NCBI GenBank assembly: GCA_020635855.1
Contig: JACJYZ010000004.1
Coordinates: 434,001 to 498,000, forward strand
DNA: 64,000 nt
Origin: Flavobacteriales bacterium
GTDB taxonomy: Bacteria; Bacteroidota; Bacteroidia; JACJYZ01
Direction: 5' to 3'
The notes under the pieces are model-generated. The model was not told the origin of the DNA. It was given only the letters and a program-made list of their open reading frames with translations, and searched no databases. The translations under genes were made by a program, and so were the position numbers. Position 1 is the first letter of the stretch. Each line of letters starts with the position of its first letter. Below, one piece after another: positions 9,492-18,396 of the stretch.

Positions 9492-10922
9492 TCATTCAAT
9501 CGTATCTCCGAGCAAAGTGGCTGCAGTGCATTCCGCAACTTTCACCTGAACATAATCACCCGGATTATATTGTTTGCGGGGGAACACCACCACTTTGTTC
9601 TGACTATTTCTTCCGAAGACATGTTCTTCGGAGCGCTTGGAAGTACCTTCCACCAATACCTCAAATGTTTTTCCCACGTCCTGTCGGTTGCTTTCGAGCG
9701 AGAGATGCTGCTGAATGGCAATCACTTCTTCGAGCCTCTTGGTTTTGACAGCATCCGGGATGTCATCTTCAAACTGGCGTTCGGCCATCGTACCGGGTCT
9801 TTCGGAATATTTGAACATGTAGGCAAAGTCGAACTTCGCCATCTCCATCAGGGAAAGGGTTTCCTTGTGTTCTTCTTCGGTTTCCGAACAAAATCCGGTG
9901 ATGATGTCGGTGGATATGCCACAGTCAGGAATGTATTTTCTGATGGCTGCAATCCGGTCAAGGTACCATTCGCGTGAATAGCCCCGGTTCATCTTTTCCA
10001 GGATACGGCTGTTGCCGGATTGTGCAGGAAAATGGATGTAGTTGCAAATATTGTTGTGGGAAGCCATCACCCGCAGTACTTCTTCGGTAATGTCTTTCGG
10101 ATGGCTGGTTGAGAAGCGGACGCGAAGTTCGGGGGCTACTTCGGCCACCATCTTCAGCAAACCAGCAAACCGAATGGTGTCAGGATGGTTCAGATCCGCA
10201 TCTTTTTTCAGTCCGCCGCCGGACCATACATAAGAGTCCACGTTCTGGCCCAGCAATGTGACTTCACGAAAGCCGCGGTTGAAAAGGTCGCGGGCTTCGT
10301 TTACGATGGTTTGCGGGTCCCGGCTGCGTTCACGTCCACGGGTAAAGGGTACCACACAGAAAGAACACATGTTATCGCATCCCCGCATGATGGAGATGAA
10401 TGCGGTGATTCCGTTGGTTCCTAATCGTACCGGTACGATGTCATCGTAGGTTTCTTCCTTGGATAAGATCACGTTCACCGCTTTCCTGCCTGCCTCCACC
10501 TCCTGAATAAGTGCAGGAAGCGAACGGTATGCATCCGGTCCGGCAACCAGGTCCACAAGTTTTTCCTCTTCCAGCAATTTGGATTTCAATCTTTCGGCCA
10601 TGCAACCCAACACACCGATAACCAGTTCAGGATTTTTCTTTTTTGCAGATTTAAATTCCTGGAGCCGGTTTCGAACACGCTGTTCGGCATTATCGCGAAT
10701 GGCGCAGGTATTAATCAGCACCACATCTGCTGCCTGTTGATCGGCTGTGGTAACAAATCCCTGTTCGGTCAGAATGGAGGCAACGATTTCGCTGTCGGAG
10801 AAATTCATCTGACATCCATATGATTCCACATATAGTTTTTTCCGGTCTCCGGGATCTGCCTCAAGGGGAAGTACGAGGGCTTCTCCTTGTCTTTCTTCTG
10901 CAAGCAATGTTTTGTCTTCCAT
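9492..10922 (-). CDS. miaB: tRNA-2-methylthio-N6-dimethylallyladenosine synthase MiaB
   Basis: MiaB is a radical-SAM enzyme that adds a methylthio group at C2 of i6A37 in tRNA. Of 476 residues, the N-terminal UPF0004 domain supplies the auxiliary cluster cysteines (Cys37 in ESYGCQMN, Cys73 in NTCAIR, Cys107 in LGCMAE). The radical-SAM motif is [10 protein letters not shown] (Cys182, 186, 189). A TRAM domain closes the protein (LVEGTSK through [17 protein letters not shown]). The SYGCQMN signature separates MiaB from RimO. It is the first gene of a leftward group and is preceded by a good promoter. Confidence 0.96.
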   Translation of the reverse strand: MEDKTLLAEERQGEALVLPLEADPGDRKKLYVESYGCQMNFSDSEIVASILTEQGFVTTADQQAADVVLINTCAIRDNAEQRVRNRLQEFKSAKKKNPELVIGVLGCMAERLKSKLLEEEKLVDLVAGPDAYRSLPALIQEVEAGRKAVNVILSKEETYDDIVPVRLGTNGITAFISIMRGCDNMCSFCVVPFTRGRERSRDPQTIVNEARDLFNRGFREVTLLGQNVDSYVWSGGGLKKDADLNHPDTIRFAGLLKMVAEVAPELRVRFSTSHPKDITEEVLRVMASHNNICNYIHFPAQSGNSRILEKMNRGYSREWYLDRIAAIRKYIPDCGISTDIITGFCSETEEEHKETLSLMEMAKFDFAYMFKYSERPGTMAERQFEDDIPDAVKTKRLEEVIAIQQHLSLESNRQDVGKTFEVLVEGTSKRSEEHVFGRNSQNKVVVFPRKQYNPGDYVQVKVAECTAATLLGDTIE

Positions 10923-10947
10923 TTGATTGTTCCCGCTTCTGGGCGCG

Positions 10948-10978
10948 CAAAGTTAGACAATTTCATGCGGGTGTCAAA
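10948..10978 (-). promoter_or_regulatory. Promoter of the miaB gene group (Bacteroidota TTTG/TAnnTTTG type)
   Basis: On the minus strand TTTG (10978-10975) is followed after exactly 19 bases by TAACTTTG (10955-10948). Both boxes and the spacing match the primary-sigma promoter known from Bacteroidota (-33 TTTG, -7 TAnnTTTG). The -7 box ends 25 bases before the miaB ATG. This is the best promoter match I found in the window. Confidence 0.65.
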
Positions 10979-11123
10979 ATGTCATATTTCTATGAAATCC
11001 TGGGTTGAATACACCACCGGATTTGCTTTTTCGGTTTTGTTTTTTCTTTCTTTGTTGCCTTGATTGAATCAATACACGCCCGATCGTGAGCCCGGTCAGG
11101 GCGGAAAATTCCCTCTGAAGTAT

Positions 11124-13499
11124 ATGGCGAAAAATCTTGTTATTGTTGAGTCTCCGGCCAAGGCCAAAACCATTGAAGGTTTCTTGGGAGCCGATTATAT
11201 CGTTAAATCGAGCTTCGGACATGTGCGGGACCTTCCGATGAAGGGATTACATGTGGATATTGAAAACGGCTACCTGCCGACATATGAAGTCTCTGCCGAC
11301 AAGAAAGACGTGATCAAAGAACTCACGCAATTGGCCACCAAGGCTGATGTGGTGTGGCTGGCAACGGATGAAGACCGTGAAGGAGAGGCCATATCGTGGC
11401 ACCTTTTCGAAGCACTGGGACTGGAGCAAGCCAAGGTGAAACGGATCGTGTTTCATGAAATTACCAAACCGGCCATCATGAAGGCCATTGCCTCACCCCG
11501 CGGGATCGATCTGAACCTGGTGGAGGCCCAGCAGGCAAGACGTGTGCTTGATCGCTTGGTAGGATTTGAACTTTCTCCCATCTTGTGGAAGAAGATTAAA
11601 CCGTCGCTTTCTGCAGGACGCGTTCAGTCCGTAGCCGTACGATTGATCGTGGAACGTGAAAGGGAAATCAAACAGTTCAAAGGAAGTCCGTTCTTCAAGG
11701 CAAAAGCGATATTTGAACTGGAGAGAGACGGAGAAAAGGTGGGGTTGCATGCTGAATTACCCCAGAAACTGGAAGTATTACAAGACGCACAAAAGTTTCT
11801 GGAAGAGTGTCGTCAGGCGGTTTTCAGCATTTCCAACCTGGAAACAAAACCAGCCAGCAAATCTCCATCCGCACCATTCACCACCAGCACACTCCAGCAG
11901 GAGGCCAGTCGCAAGCTTGGGTTTTCGGTAGCACAAACCATGATGGTGGCCCAGCGCCTCTACGAATCGGGGAAGATCACCTACATGCGTACCGACTCGG
12001 TCAATCTTTCGGAAACAGCCATCAGCTCTGCTGCCGTTGAGATTGGTCGCTTGTACGGAACTGAATATATTGAGAGTCGCCAATACACCACCAAATCAAA
12101 AGGTGCACAGGAAGCTCACGAGGCCATTCGTCCGACCTATTTGCAAAAGAAAGAAGTGGAAGGCGACCGGAATGAACAACGGCTGTATGACCTGATCTGG
12201 AAACGCACAATCGCCAGCCAGATGAGCAATGCAAAACTGGAAAGGACCACTGCTACCATTGATATATCCACCTCGGAACATCACCTGGTTGCCAAAGGAG
12301 AAGTTATCAAATTTGATGGTTTTCTTAAAGTATACCATGAAGGTACCGACCAGGAAGATGAAGAAGAACAATCGGGTATGTTGCCTCCCTTGTCAGTGGG
12401 ACAGGTTTTGCAATTGGACCAACTGACGGCTACGCAGCGATTTCCCTTGCATCCACCAAGGTATACTGAAGCCAGCCTGGTTAAGAAAATGGAAGAACTG
12501 GGCATCGGAAGACCTTCTACGTATGCCCCCACCATTTCCACCATCCAGAAAAGGGAATATGTAGTGAAAGAGAGTCGGGAAGGCGAAGAAAGAAAATACA
12601 CGGTTCTCACCCTCACGAACGGAGAAATCACACAGGCTGAGAAAACCGAGATGGCAGGTTCCGAAAAAGCCAAAATGTTTCCGACGGATATTGGGATGGT
12701 GGTGAATGACTTCCTTCTGGAGCATTTCGGAGATATTCTCGATTACCACTTCACAGCCAAGATTGAAAAACAGTTTGACGAGATCGCGGAAGGCCAGAAG
12801 CAGTGGGATCGGATGATTGATGAGTTTTATGGGCCCTTTCATACGGACGTATCAAAAACCATAGAACATTCGGAAAAAGCTACCGGTGAGAGAATCCTTG
12901 GCAAGGATCCGGTTTCGGGCAAACAGGTATCTGTACGTATCGGTCGTTATGGCCCCATGGTACAGATCGGTACCGCCGATGAGGAAGAGAAGCCGAAATT
13001 CGCCAGTCTTAGAAAGGAACAGCGCCTTGAGGATATCACCCTGGAGGATGCACTTGAACTATTTAAATTACCCAGAACGGTGGGATCCTTTGAAGGGCAT
13101 GAGATCGTAGCCAATGTGGGGCGCTTCGGACCCTATGTCCGACATGATGGAAAATTTGTATCCCTGAAAGAAGATGATCCGCTATCCATCACCGGCGAAA
13201 GAGCCATCGAAGTGATTCTTGAAAAAAGAAAAGCAGATAAGGAACGAGTCATCAAAACCTTTGACCAGGATGCTGAAGTACAAATCCTGAAAGGACGATG
13301 GGGTCCTTACCTGGTGCAGGGAAAAAACAACTTCAAAATTCCCAAAGAAAAAGTACCAGAAGAGTTGACCTTCGAGGAATGCATGGAAATTATTGCAAAT
13401 GCTCCGGTGAAGAAAACCGCCAAGAAAGCGGCTCCTCAAAAGGCAGCTCCCAAGAAATCTGCTTCCAAAAAAGCAGCTTCCAAAGGAAAAAAGAAGTAA
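11124..13499 (+). CDS. topA: DNA topoisomerase I
   Basis: The type IA enzyme relaxes negative supercoils. The start is set at ATG 11124 (MAKNLVIVESPAKAKTI), the universal TopA start; an upstream in-frame TTG at 11064 would add 20 non-conserved residues. The Toprim domain covers about residues 1-140 with the metal-binding DEDREGE. The catalytic tyrosine is Tyr287 in ITYMRTDSVNLS. Instead of Cys4 zinc fingers, the C-terminus has repeated Toprim_Crpt units (RIGRYGPMVQIG, NVGRFGPYVRHDG, KGRWGPYLVQG). A Lys/Ala-rich tail of about 30 residues (KKAAPQKAAPKK) follows, as in many Bacteroidota TopA proteins. It is transcribed away from miaB; the next gene follows after 21 bases. Confidence 0.97.
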   Translation: MAKNLVIVESPAKAKTIEGFLGADYIVKSSFGHVRDLPMKGLHVDIENGYLPTYEVSADKKDVIKELTQLATKADVVWLATDEDREGEAISWHLFEALGLEQAKVKRIVFHEITKPAIMKAIASPRGIDLNLVEAQQARRVLDRLVGFELSPILWKKIKPSLSAGRVQSVAVRLIVEREREIKQFKGSPFFKAKAIFELERDGEKVGLHAELPQKLEVLQDAQKFLEECRQAVFSISNLETKPASKSPSAPFTTSTLQQEASRKLGFSVAQTMMVAQRLYESGKITYMRTDSVNLSETAISSAAVEIGRLYGTEYIESRQYTTKSKGAQEAHEAIRPTYLQKKEVEGDRNEQRLYDLIWKRTIASQMSNAKLERTTATIDISTSEHHLVAKGEVIKFDGFLKVYHEGTDQEDEEEQSGMLPPLSVGQVLQLDQLTATQRFPLHPPRYTEASLVKKMEELGIGRPSTYAPTISTIQKREYVVKESREGEERKYTVLTLTNGEITQAEKTEMAGSEKAKMFPTDIGMVVNDFLLEHFGDILDYHFTAKIEKQFDEIAEGQKQWDRMIDEFYGPFHTDVSKTIEHSEKATGERILGKDPVSGKQVSVRIGRYGPMVQIGTADEEEKPKFASLRKEQRLEDITLEDALELFKLPRTVGSFEGHEIVANVGRFGPYVRHDGKFVSLKEDDPLSITGERAIEVILEKRKADKERVIKTFDQDAEVQILKGRWGPYLVQGKNNFKIPKEKVPEELTFEECMEIIANAPVKKTAKKAAPQKAAPKKSASKKAASKGKKK

Positions 13500-13520
13500 C
13501 CATATTGCTATAACTAAAAG

Positions 13521-14696
13521 ATGGATATCAGCGGTTTTTTCAAACCAGTGAACCCTGCTTTTGCAGGCAATACCGAATCTTACCACCCGCGTCAGTTCGC
13601 TAACTGGATACATACGCATCGTGACAATCATTTCCCCGATCTGGAGAAGGTGCAAGTCGCCATCATGGGTGTGCGTGAAGAAAGAAAAGCCATCAACAAT
13701 GAGGGATGCTCGAACGCACCTGATACCATCAGAAAACAACTTTATCAGACTTTTGCCGACTTCGGCTCGATAAAAGGCGTGGATCTGGGCGATGTGGAAG
13801 CCGGCCACACCATAGATGACACCTACTTTGCATTAAGCGCGACAATAGCAGAACTAGTGGGAAAGAAGGTCATTCCAATTATCATTGGAGGAAGTCATGA
13901 CCTGGCTTTTGCCAATTATATGGCCTATGAGAAACTCGAGCAAACCCTGAACATTGTCACCATTGACAGCACCCTAAACCTGGGACTTGCCAAAGACGAT
14001 GAACTGAATGCAGGGTCTTTTTTGGGCAAAATTATCATGCGCAAGCCCAATTTTCTTTTTAACTACAGTTCGATCGCATATCAAACATACCTTACGGATC
14101 CTGAAGCGGTTCACTTGATGCGTAACCTGCACTTTGATTGTCACCGCCTCGGAGAAGTACAAAGTGCGATTTCTGAAATGGAGCCCGCAATCAGGAATGC
14201 GGATCTGTTTTCATTCGACATGGCTGCCATTCGCATGTCCGACGCACCAGGCACGGGCCAGGCGTCCCCAAATGGATTATTTGGACAAGAGGCTTGTAAA
14301 TTGATGCGCTATGCGGGGTTAAGTGAAAAGATCAGTTCTGTTGGTATTTACGAATGCAACCCACTATTGGACAGGAATGAGCAAACGGCCGGACTCGCGG
14401 CCCAAATGATCTGGTATTTCATCGAAGGCGTATCAGGGCGTAAATATGATTTTCCTTTCACCGATAGTTCACATTACATCACGTATCGGGTGAATATCAG
14501 TGACCATCCTCAAGAACTGGTATTTTACAAAAGCAAGAAGAGTGACCGATGGTGGATGAATGTTCCCTTTCTATCCGATCATGGTAGCAAATACGAACGC
14601 CATCATATGGTTCCGTGCTCTTACAGGGATTATGAGCAAGCATGCCAGGATGATCTTCCCGATCGCTGGTGGCAGGCTTATCAAAAATTAAACTAA
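13521..14696 (+). CDS. Arginase/formimidoylglutamase-fold protein with lost metal ligands
   Basis: The 391-residue protein has the ureohydrolase fold: MGVREERKAINNEG, IPIIIGGSHDLAF, IVTIDSTLNLG and LFSFDMAAIRMSDAPG. The first Mn ligand, His126 of GGSH, is kept. The DxHxD motif reads D149-S-T-L-N153, and SxDxD reads S231-F-D-M-A235. Thus the second histidine and two aspartates are missing, and a binuclear Mn centre is unlikely. Bacteroidota genomes often place such a protein, usually annotated formimidoylglutamase, between topA and the gldK operon. The role here is unknown. It may be a non-enzymatic relative with a structural or T9SS-related job; that last idea rests only on position. Confidence 0.75.
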   Translation: MDISGFFKPVNPAFAGNTESYHPRQFANWIHTHRDNHFPDLEKVQVAIMGVREERKAINNEGCSNAPDTIRKQLYQTFADFGSIKGVDLGDVEAGHTIDDTYFALSATIAELVGKKVIPIIIGGSHDLAFANYMAYEKLEQTLNIVTIDSTLNLGLAKDDELNAGSFLGKIIMRKPNFLFNYSSIAYQTYLTDPEAVHLMRNLHFDCHRLGEVQSAISEMEPAIRNADLFSFDMAAIRMSDAPGTGQASPNGLFGQEACKLMRYAGLSEKISSVGIYECNPLLDRNEQTAGLAAQMIWYFIEGVSGRKYDFPFTDSSHYITYRVNISDHPQELVFYKSKKSDRWWMNVPFLSDHGSKYERHHMVPCSYRDYEQACQDDLPDRWWQAYQKLN

Positions 14697-14895
14697 GCTG
14701 ATAAAATCCTTACCAGCAATAACCTTGTCGACGTAACTTACGTACAAAATTCTGACAATAGGGTGCAACCCGGGTCGTTTTTTATAAACAGCCTGTTAAC
14801 AAATATTTGCAATTACAATTTTTTCTTTGTTTCTTTAGCGCCCAAAGTGTCTGATAATTAAAGGGTAGAATAACTCAATTTTCAGTACCTTATTT

Positions 14896-15855
14896 ATGAT
14901 GAAAAAGACGATTCTTGCCGTAGGTATGGCCTTTGTTGGTGTAGCAGGGTATGCTCAGCAGGATGCGCAATTTAGCCAGAACATGTTCAACAGGTTGGCG
15001 GTTAACCCCGGTTACGCCGGGAGTCAAGGTGCATTATGCGGAACACTTCTTTACCGAACCCAATGGGTTGGTTTTGATGGCGCACCTAAAACCACACTTC
15101 TAAGTGTTGATATGCCGGTTAAGGTTATTCACGGCGGAGTTGGACTCACCGTTTTCAGTGATGAACTTGGTGCGGAAAAGAACTTCAGCGCCAAACTTGA
15201 TTACGCATACCGTAAACCAATAGGCATTGGTACCATTGGTGTTGGCATTGAACTGGGCCTTTTCTCGAAGTCTCTTAGGGGCTTGGCCGAAAATGGTGTT
15301 AAAAATGGCTTGGTGCCCATTACCAAAGGTGACCCATCAATTCCAACCCAGACTGAAGGAGACATGACTGTTGATGTGGGTTTTGGTATTTATTACCATA
15401 CTTCTGACAACAACTTGTATTTCGGTGTCTCAACTACACATGTCCCGGAAACTGATGTTAAATATACCCAACAGAATCAGCTGATAGATTTATCTCTCGC
15501 ACGTCACTATTATGTAATTGCTGGTTATAATTATCAGCTGCCTAATCCTTCACTGGTGTTAAAGCCGTCTGTATTTATCAAGTCTGATGCTGCGACAACT
15601 GCACTTGACATTAACACTTTACTTGAATGGAATAGCACGATCTGGGCTGGCGCTTCATTCCGCCCTGGAGATGCAGCAGTCGCTTTGGTGGGGTTTCACC
15701 CTATACAGGATCTTAAAATCGGATATGCCTATGATTTCACATTATCCGAAATTAAAGGGTACAGCAGCGGTTCTCATGAAGTGATGATTAACTACTGCAA
15801 AAAGATTACATCGGAAGGCCCAACGCAGCGTTACAGAAACGTGCGCTTCCTGTAA
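14896..15855 (+). CDS. porP: PorP/SprF-family outer-membrane protein of the type IX secretion system
   Basis: The protein has 319 residues with a signal peptide (MMKKTILAVGMAFVGVAGYAQ). The family signature is DAQFSQNMFNRLAVNPGYAGSQG, with LYRTQWVGFDGAPKT, and a beta-barrel continues to the end (MINYCKKI). In Porphyromonas the porP-porK-porL-porM-porN genes form one operon, and this order is kept here with gldK following. PorP/SprF proteins are outer-membrane partners that attach particular cargos, such as SprB with SprF. The start could be the first or second of two adjacent ATGs. About 200 bases of gene-free, A+T-richer sequence precede it and probably hold the operon promoter, though I could not place one with confidence. 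Confidence 0.88.
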   Translation: MMKKTILAVGMAFVGVAGYAQQDAQFSQNMFNRLAVNPGYAGSQGALCGTLLYRTQWVGFDGAPKTTLLSVDMPVKVIHGGVGLTVFSDELGAEKNFSAKLDYAYRKPIGIGTIGVGIELGLFSKSLRGLAENGVKNGLVPITKGDPSIPTQTEGDMTVDVGFGIYYHTSDNNLYFGVSTTHVPETDVKYTQQNQLIDLSLARHYYVIAGYNYQLPNPSLVLKPSVFIKSDAATTALDINTLLEWNSTIWAGASFRPGDAAVALVGFHPIQDLKIGYAYDFTLSEIKGYSSGSHEVMINYCKKITSEGPTQRYRNVRFL

Positions 15856-15982
15856 GAAATAAGTAATTTGTAACCTGATATAAACTTGAACCGTTAAAGG
15901 GCATCCATGCCCGAAGTTGCTTCACAGGTTCACAAGACTCGGGAGAAGAGGTCACTTATTAGTGATAAAAAAGGAGGTCATT

Positions 15983-17341
15983 ATGAAAAGGTTGCTTCAT
16001 CATGCGCCCTGGATAGTGCTGGCATTTTTGGCCGGAGGCTGCGGTGGCTACTATGACAACGGAGAGTTGACGGGCGTTCTTGGCCGCCCCAAATGGTATA
16101 TGGACGATCCATACGGAACCATTTATATTCCTATGGGAAGTTATAACATGGGGCCCAGTGATCAGGAAGTTCCGTACGCTCAAACCGCACACAGCAAAAC
16201 TGTTTCCGTGCAAGCTTACTACATGGATGACACGGAAATCTCGAACAACGAGTACCGCCAATTTGTTTATTGGGTTCGCGATTCCATTGCGGGTAAGATC
16301 CTGGGTGAGGACGATCCGGACACCTATTTGAAAACCGTTGATGAATGGGAAATGGATCTTGATCCTCCTACGCTGAACTGGAGAGCGCTCAGAACCATTC
16401 CGTGGGACGATAAGGATATCCGGCAAAATGGTACGTTGGATGAACTATTCTATCCTGAAAACGAACGTTTCTATCGTCGTCGTGAGATTGATACCCGTAA
16501 ACTTAACTTTGAGTATTGGGTGATCGACTACCGCAATGCTGCCCGTAAAGTGAACAGATACGAGTTCACCGATGAAAACAACTCCAACTGGAAATACGGA
16601 AATGGCATCAAAGATAGATCCGACTTCATCACCCGTGATGTGATCAACGTATATCCGGACACCCTTTCATGGGTGCATGATTTCACCTACTCTTTCAATG
16701 AACCCCTTACGGTCATGTACTTCTGGCACGTGGCGTATGACGATTACCCTGTGGTAGGCATCAACTGGCATCAGGCGAAAGCATTCTGCGTGTGGCGTAC
16801 CCACTTGTTCAATAACTACAGAGCGTACAGGCTTGGTGTACCTTTGGTGAATGATTTCAGGTTGCCTACTGAAGCCGAATGGGAATATGGTTCCCGCGGT
16901 GGGCTTGACCTTTCGCCATTCCCATGGGGTGGTCCCTATATCCGCAATTCACGAGGTTGTTTCCTTGGCAACTTCAAGCCCATGCGTGGTAACTATATTG
17001 ACGACGGTGGATTTCATACCGTTAAGGTTACTTCATACTGGCCAAACGAATATGGCCTCTGGTGTATGGCCGGAAACGTATCCGAGTGGTGCGAGGACGC
17101 ATTCGATGAGTCCGCTTATAACTTTGCCCATGACCTGAACCCGTATTTCTTCTACAATGCCAAGGAGACTGATCCGCCGGCTTTGAAGCGAAAAGTTGTA
17201 CGCGGAGGTTCATGGACCGGTGTAGGGTACTACATGCAAACAGGAACCAGGGATTACGAATATCAGGATTCCTCGAAGTGCTATGTAGGTTTCCGCTGTG
17301 TAATGACGTTCCTTGGCCGTGCCAAAGAGGATTTCCAATAA
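15983..17341 (+). CDS. gldK: Gliding/T9SS lipoprotein GldK (PorK)
   Basis: The start is chosen at ATG 15983 because an AGGAGG ribosome site lies 5 bases before it and the protein then opens with a lipoprotein signal, MKRLLHHAPWIVLAFLAGGC (lipid-bearing Cys20). The 452-residue protein has the formylglycine-generating-enzyme-like fold: YYMDDTEISNNEYRQFVYW near the N-terminus, FRLPTEAEWEYGSRGG, GNVSEWCEDAF, and RKVVRGGSW near the end. In the T9SS, GldK/PorK forms with GldN/PorN the large periplasmic ring attached to the outer membrane. A short G+C-rich inverted repeat (GGGCA-TCCA-TGCCC, 15899-15912) lies between porP and gldK. Confidence 0.95.
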   Translation: MKRLLHHAPWIVLAFLAGGCGGYYDNGELTGVLGRPKWYMDDPYGTIYIPMGSYNMGPSDQEVPYAQTAHSKTVSVQAYYMDDTEISNNEYRQFVYWVRDSIAGKILGEDDPDTYLKTVDEWEMDLDPPTLNWRALRTIPWDDKDIRQNGTLDELFYPENERFYRRREIDTRKLNFEYWVIDYRNAARKVNRYEFTDENNSNWKYGNGIKDRSDFITRDVINVYPDTLSWVHDFTYSFNEPLTVMYFWHVAYDDYPVVGINWHQAKAFCVWRTHLFNNYRAYRLGVPLVNDFRLPTEAEWEYGSRGGLDLSPFPWGGPYIRNSRGCFLGNFKPMRGNYIDDGGFHTVKVTSYWPNEYGLWCMAGNVSEWCEDAFDESAYNFAHDLNPYFFYNAKETDPPALKRKVVRGGSWTGVGYYMQTGTRDYEYQDSSKCYVGFRCVMTFLGRAKEDFQ

Positions 17342-17525
17342 TTCCTGAATTATAGGTAAAGATCTTGTAGGTATATTTATTGATCGGGTAATCGCAATTG
17401 TTAATCTAATTATCCTTTTATCCGGTTCAAAAAATAATATCTTGCAAATTGCATGAGGCAGCACAGCTCCTTATAAGAACAATGAAAGTCAGAGTCCATT
17501 TATTAACTAATTAAACCCATTACCT

Positions 17526-18338
17526 ATGGCAAGTTTTGCTGAAATAACCCAGTCCAAAGCCTGGAAAAACTTTATGGCCAAGCTGTATGGCTTGGGCGCG
17601 GCGGTAGTAATCGTAGGAGCTATGTTTAAGATTATGCACTGGCCTGGTGCTGGGGTCATGCTGGTAACAGGTCTTTCAACAGAGGCCGTTATCTTCTTCT
17701 TTTCTGCATTTGAACCTCCACACGAAGACCCGGACTGGTCTCTGGTATATCCCGAACTTGCTGGCATGCACGGTGAAGGCGGCGAAGAACAGCATGCTGC
17801 CATTGAAGAAAAAGGTAGCTTGACCGAGCAACTGGACACCATGATGGAAGAGGCCAAGATAGAACCCGAAATGATAGAACGCTTAGGTGCTGGACTCCGA
17901 TCTTTTGGTGATGCTGCTACCAAAATTTCCGACATCACTGATGCAACAGCTGCAACAAATGAATACGTTCAAAATGTGCGCACTGCCGCCTCGAATGTGA
18001 ACGAGCTTTCTGACAGCTACTCCAGGGCTTCCCAATCTCTTACCTCTCTGGCAGGTTCTGCTGCAGATAGTGCCAATTATGCGGAAGGTCTTCAAAAGGT
18101 TTCTGTTAGCCTGACTGAATTGAATGATGTTTATCAACGTCAAATCCAAGAAACCAGCAGCCAATTGGATGCATCCAACAAGTACAAGGAAAGCATCTCC
18201 GAGTTGATGGCAAGTCTCAGTGATTCTCTTGACGATACCAAACAATTCAAGGAAGAAGTTTCGAAACTCACTCAAAACCTCAGCACGCTTAACACCATCT
18301 ACGGTAACATGCTGACAGCAATGAGTGTTAATCGCTAA
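17526..18338 (+). CDS. gldL: Gliding/T9SS motor membrane protein GldL (PorL)
   Basis: The protein has 270 residues with two membrane helices at the N-terminus (residues about 19-40, YGLGAAVVIVGAMFKIMHWPG, and about 42-62, VMLVTGLSTEAVIFFFSAFEP), followed by EDPDWSLVYPEL. The KIMHWPG turn and the helix-2 glutamate of STEAVIFF are the features tied to proton-driven motor function in GldL. The rest is a long coiled-coil cytoplasmic domain. GldL pentamers surround a GldM dimer to form the rotary motor of gliding and T9SS. A 184-base gap separates it from gldK, longer than the other gaps of the cluster, so an internal promoter is possible. Confidence 0.95.
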   Translation: MASFAEITQSKAWKNFMAKLYGLGAAVVIVGAMFKIMHWPGAGVMLVTGLSTEAVIFFFSAFEPPHEDPDWSLVYPELAGMHGEGGEEQHAAIEEKGSLTEQLDTMMEEAKIEPEMIERLGAGLRSFGDAATKISDITDATAATNEYVQNVRTAASNVNELSDSYSRASQSLTSLAGSAADSANYAEGLQKVSVSLTELNDVYQRQIQETSSQLDASNKYKESISELMASLSDSLDDTKQFKEEVSKLTQNLSTLNTIYGNMLTAMSVNR

Positions 18339-18396
18339 TATCCCAATCAGTTGAACTGATCCTTTTTCATAACCCCAAAAAGGAGAACCAAATACC

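Noticed and set aside
11064..11123. Upstream TTG as start of topA
   Set aside because: The 20 extra residues have no resemblance to TopA, and the ATG at 11124 begins the invariant KNLVIVESPAKAKTI.
15899..15912. Short hairpin GGGCA/TGCCC before gldK as a terminator
   Set aside because: The stem is only 5 bp with a 4-base loop and no T-run; it may be chance.
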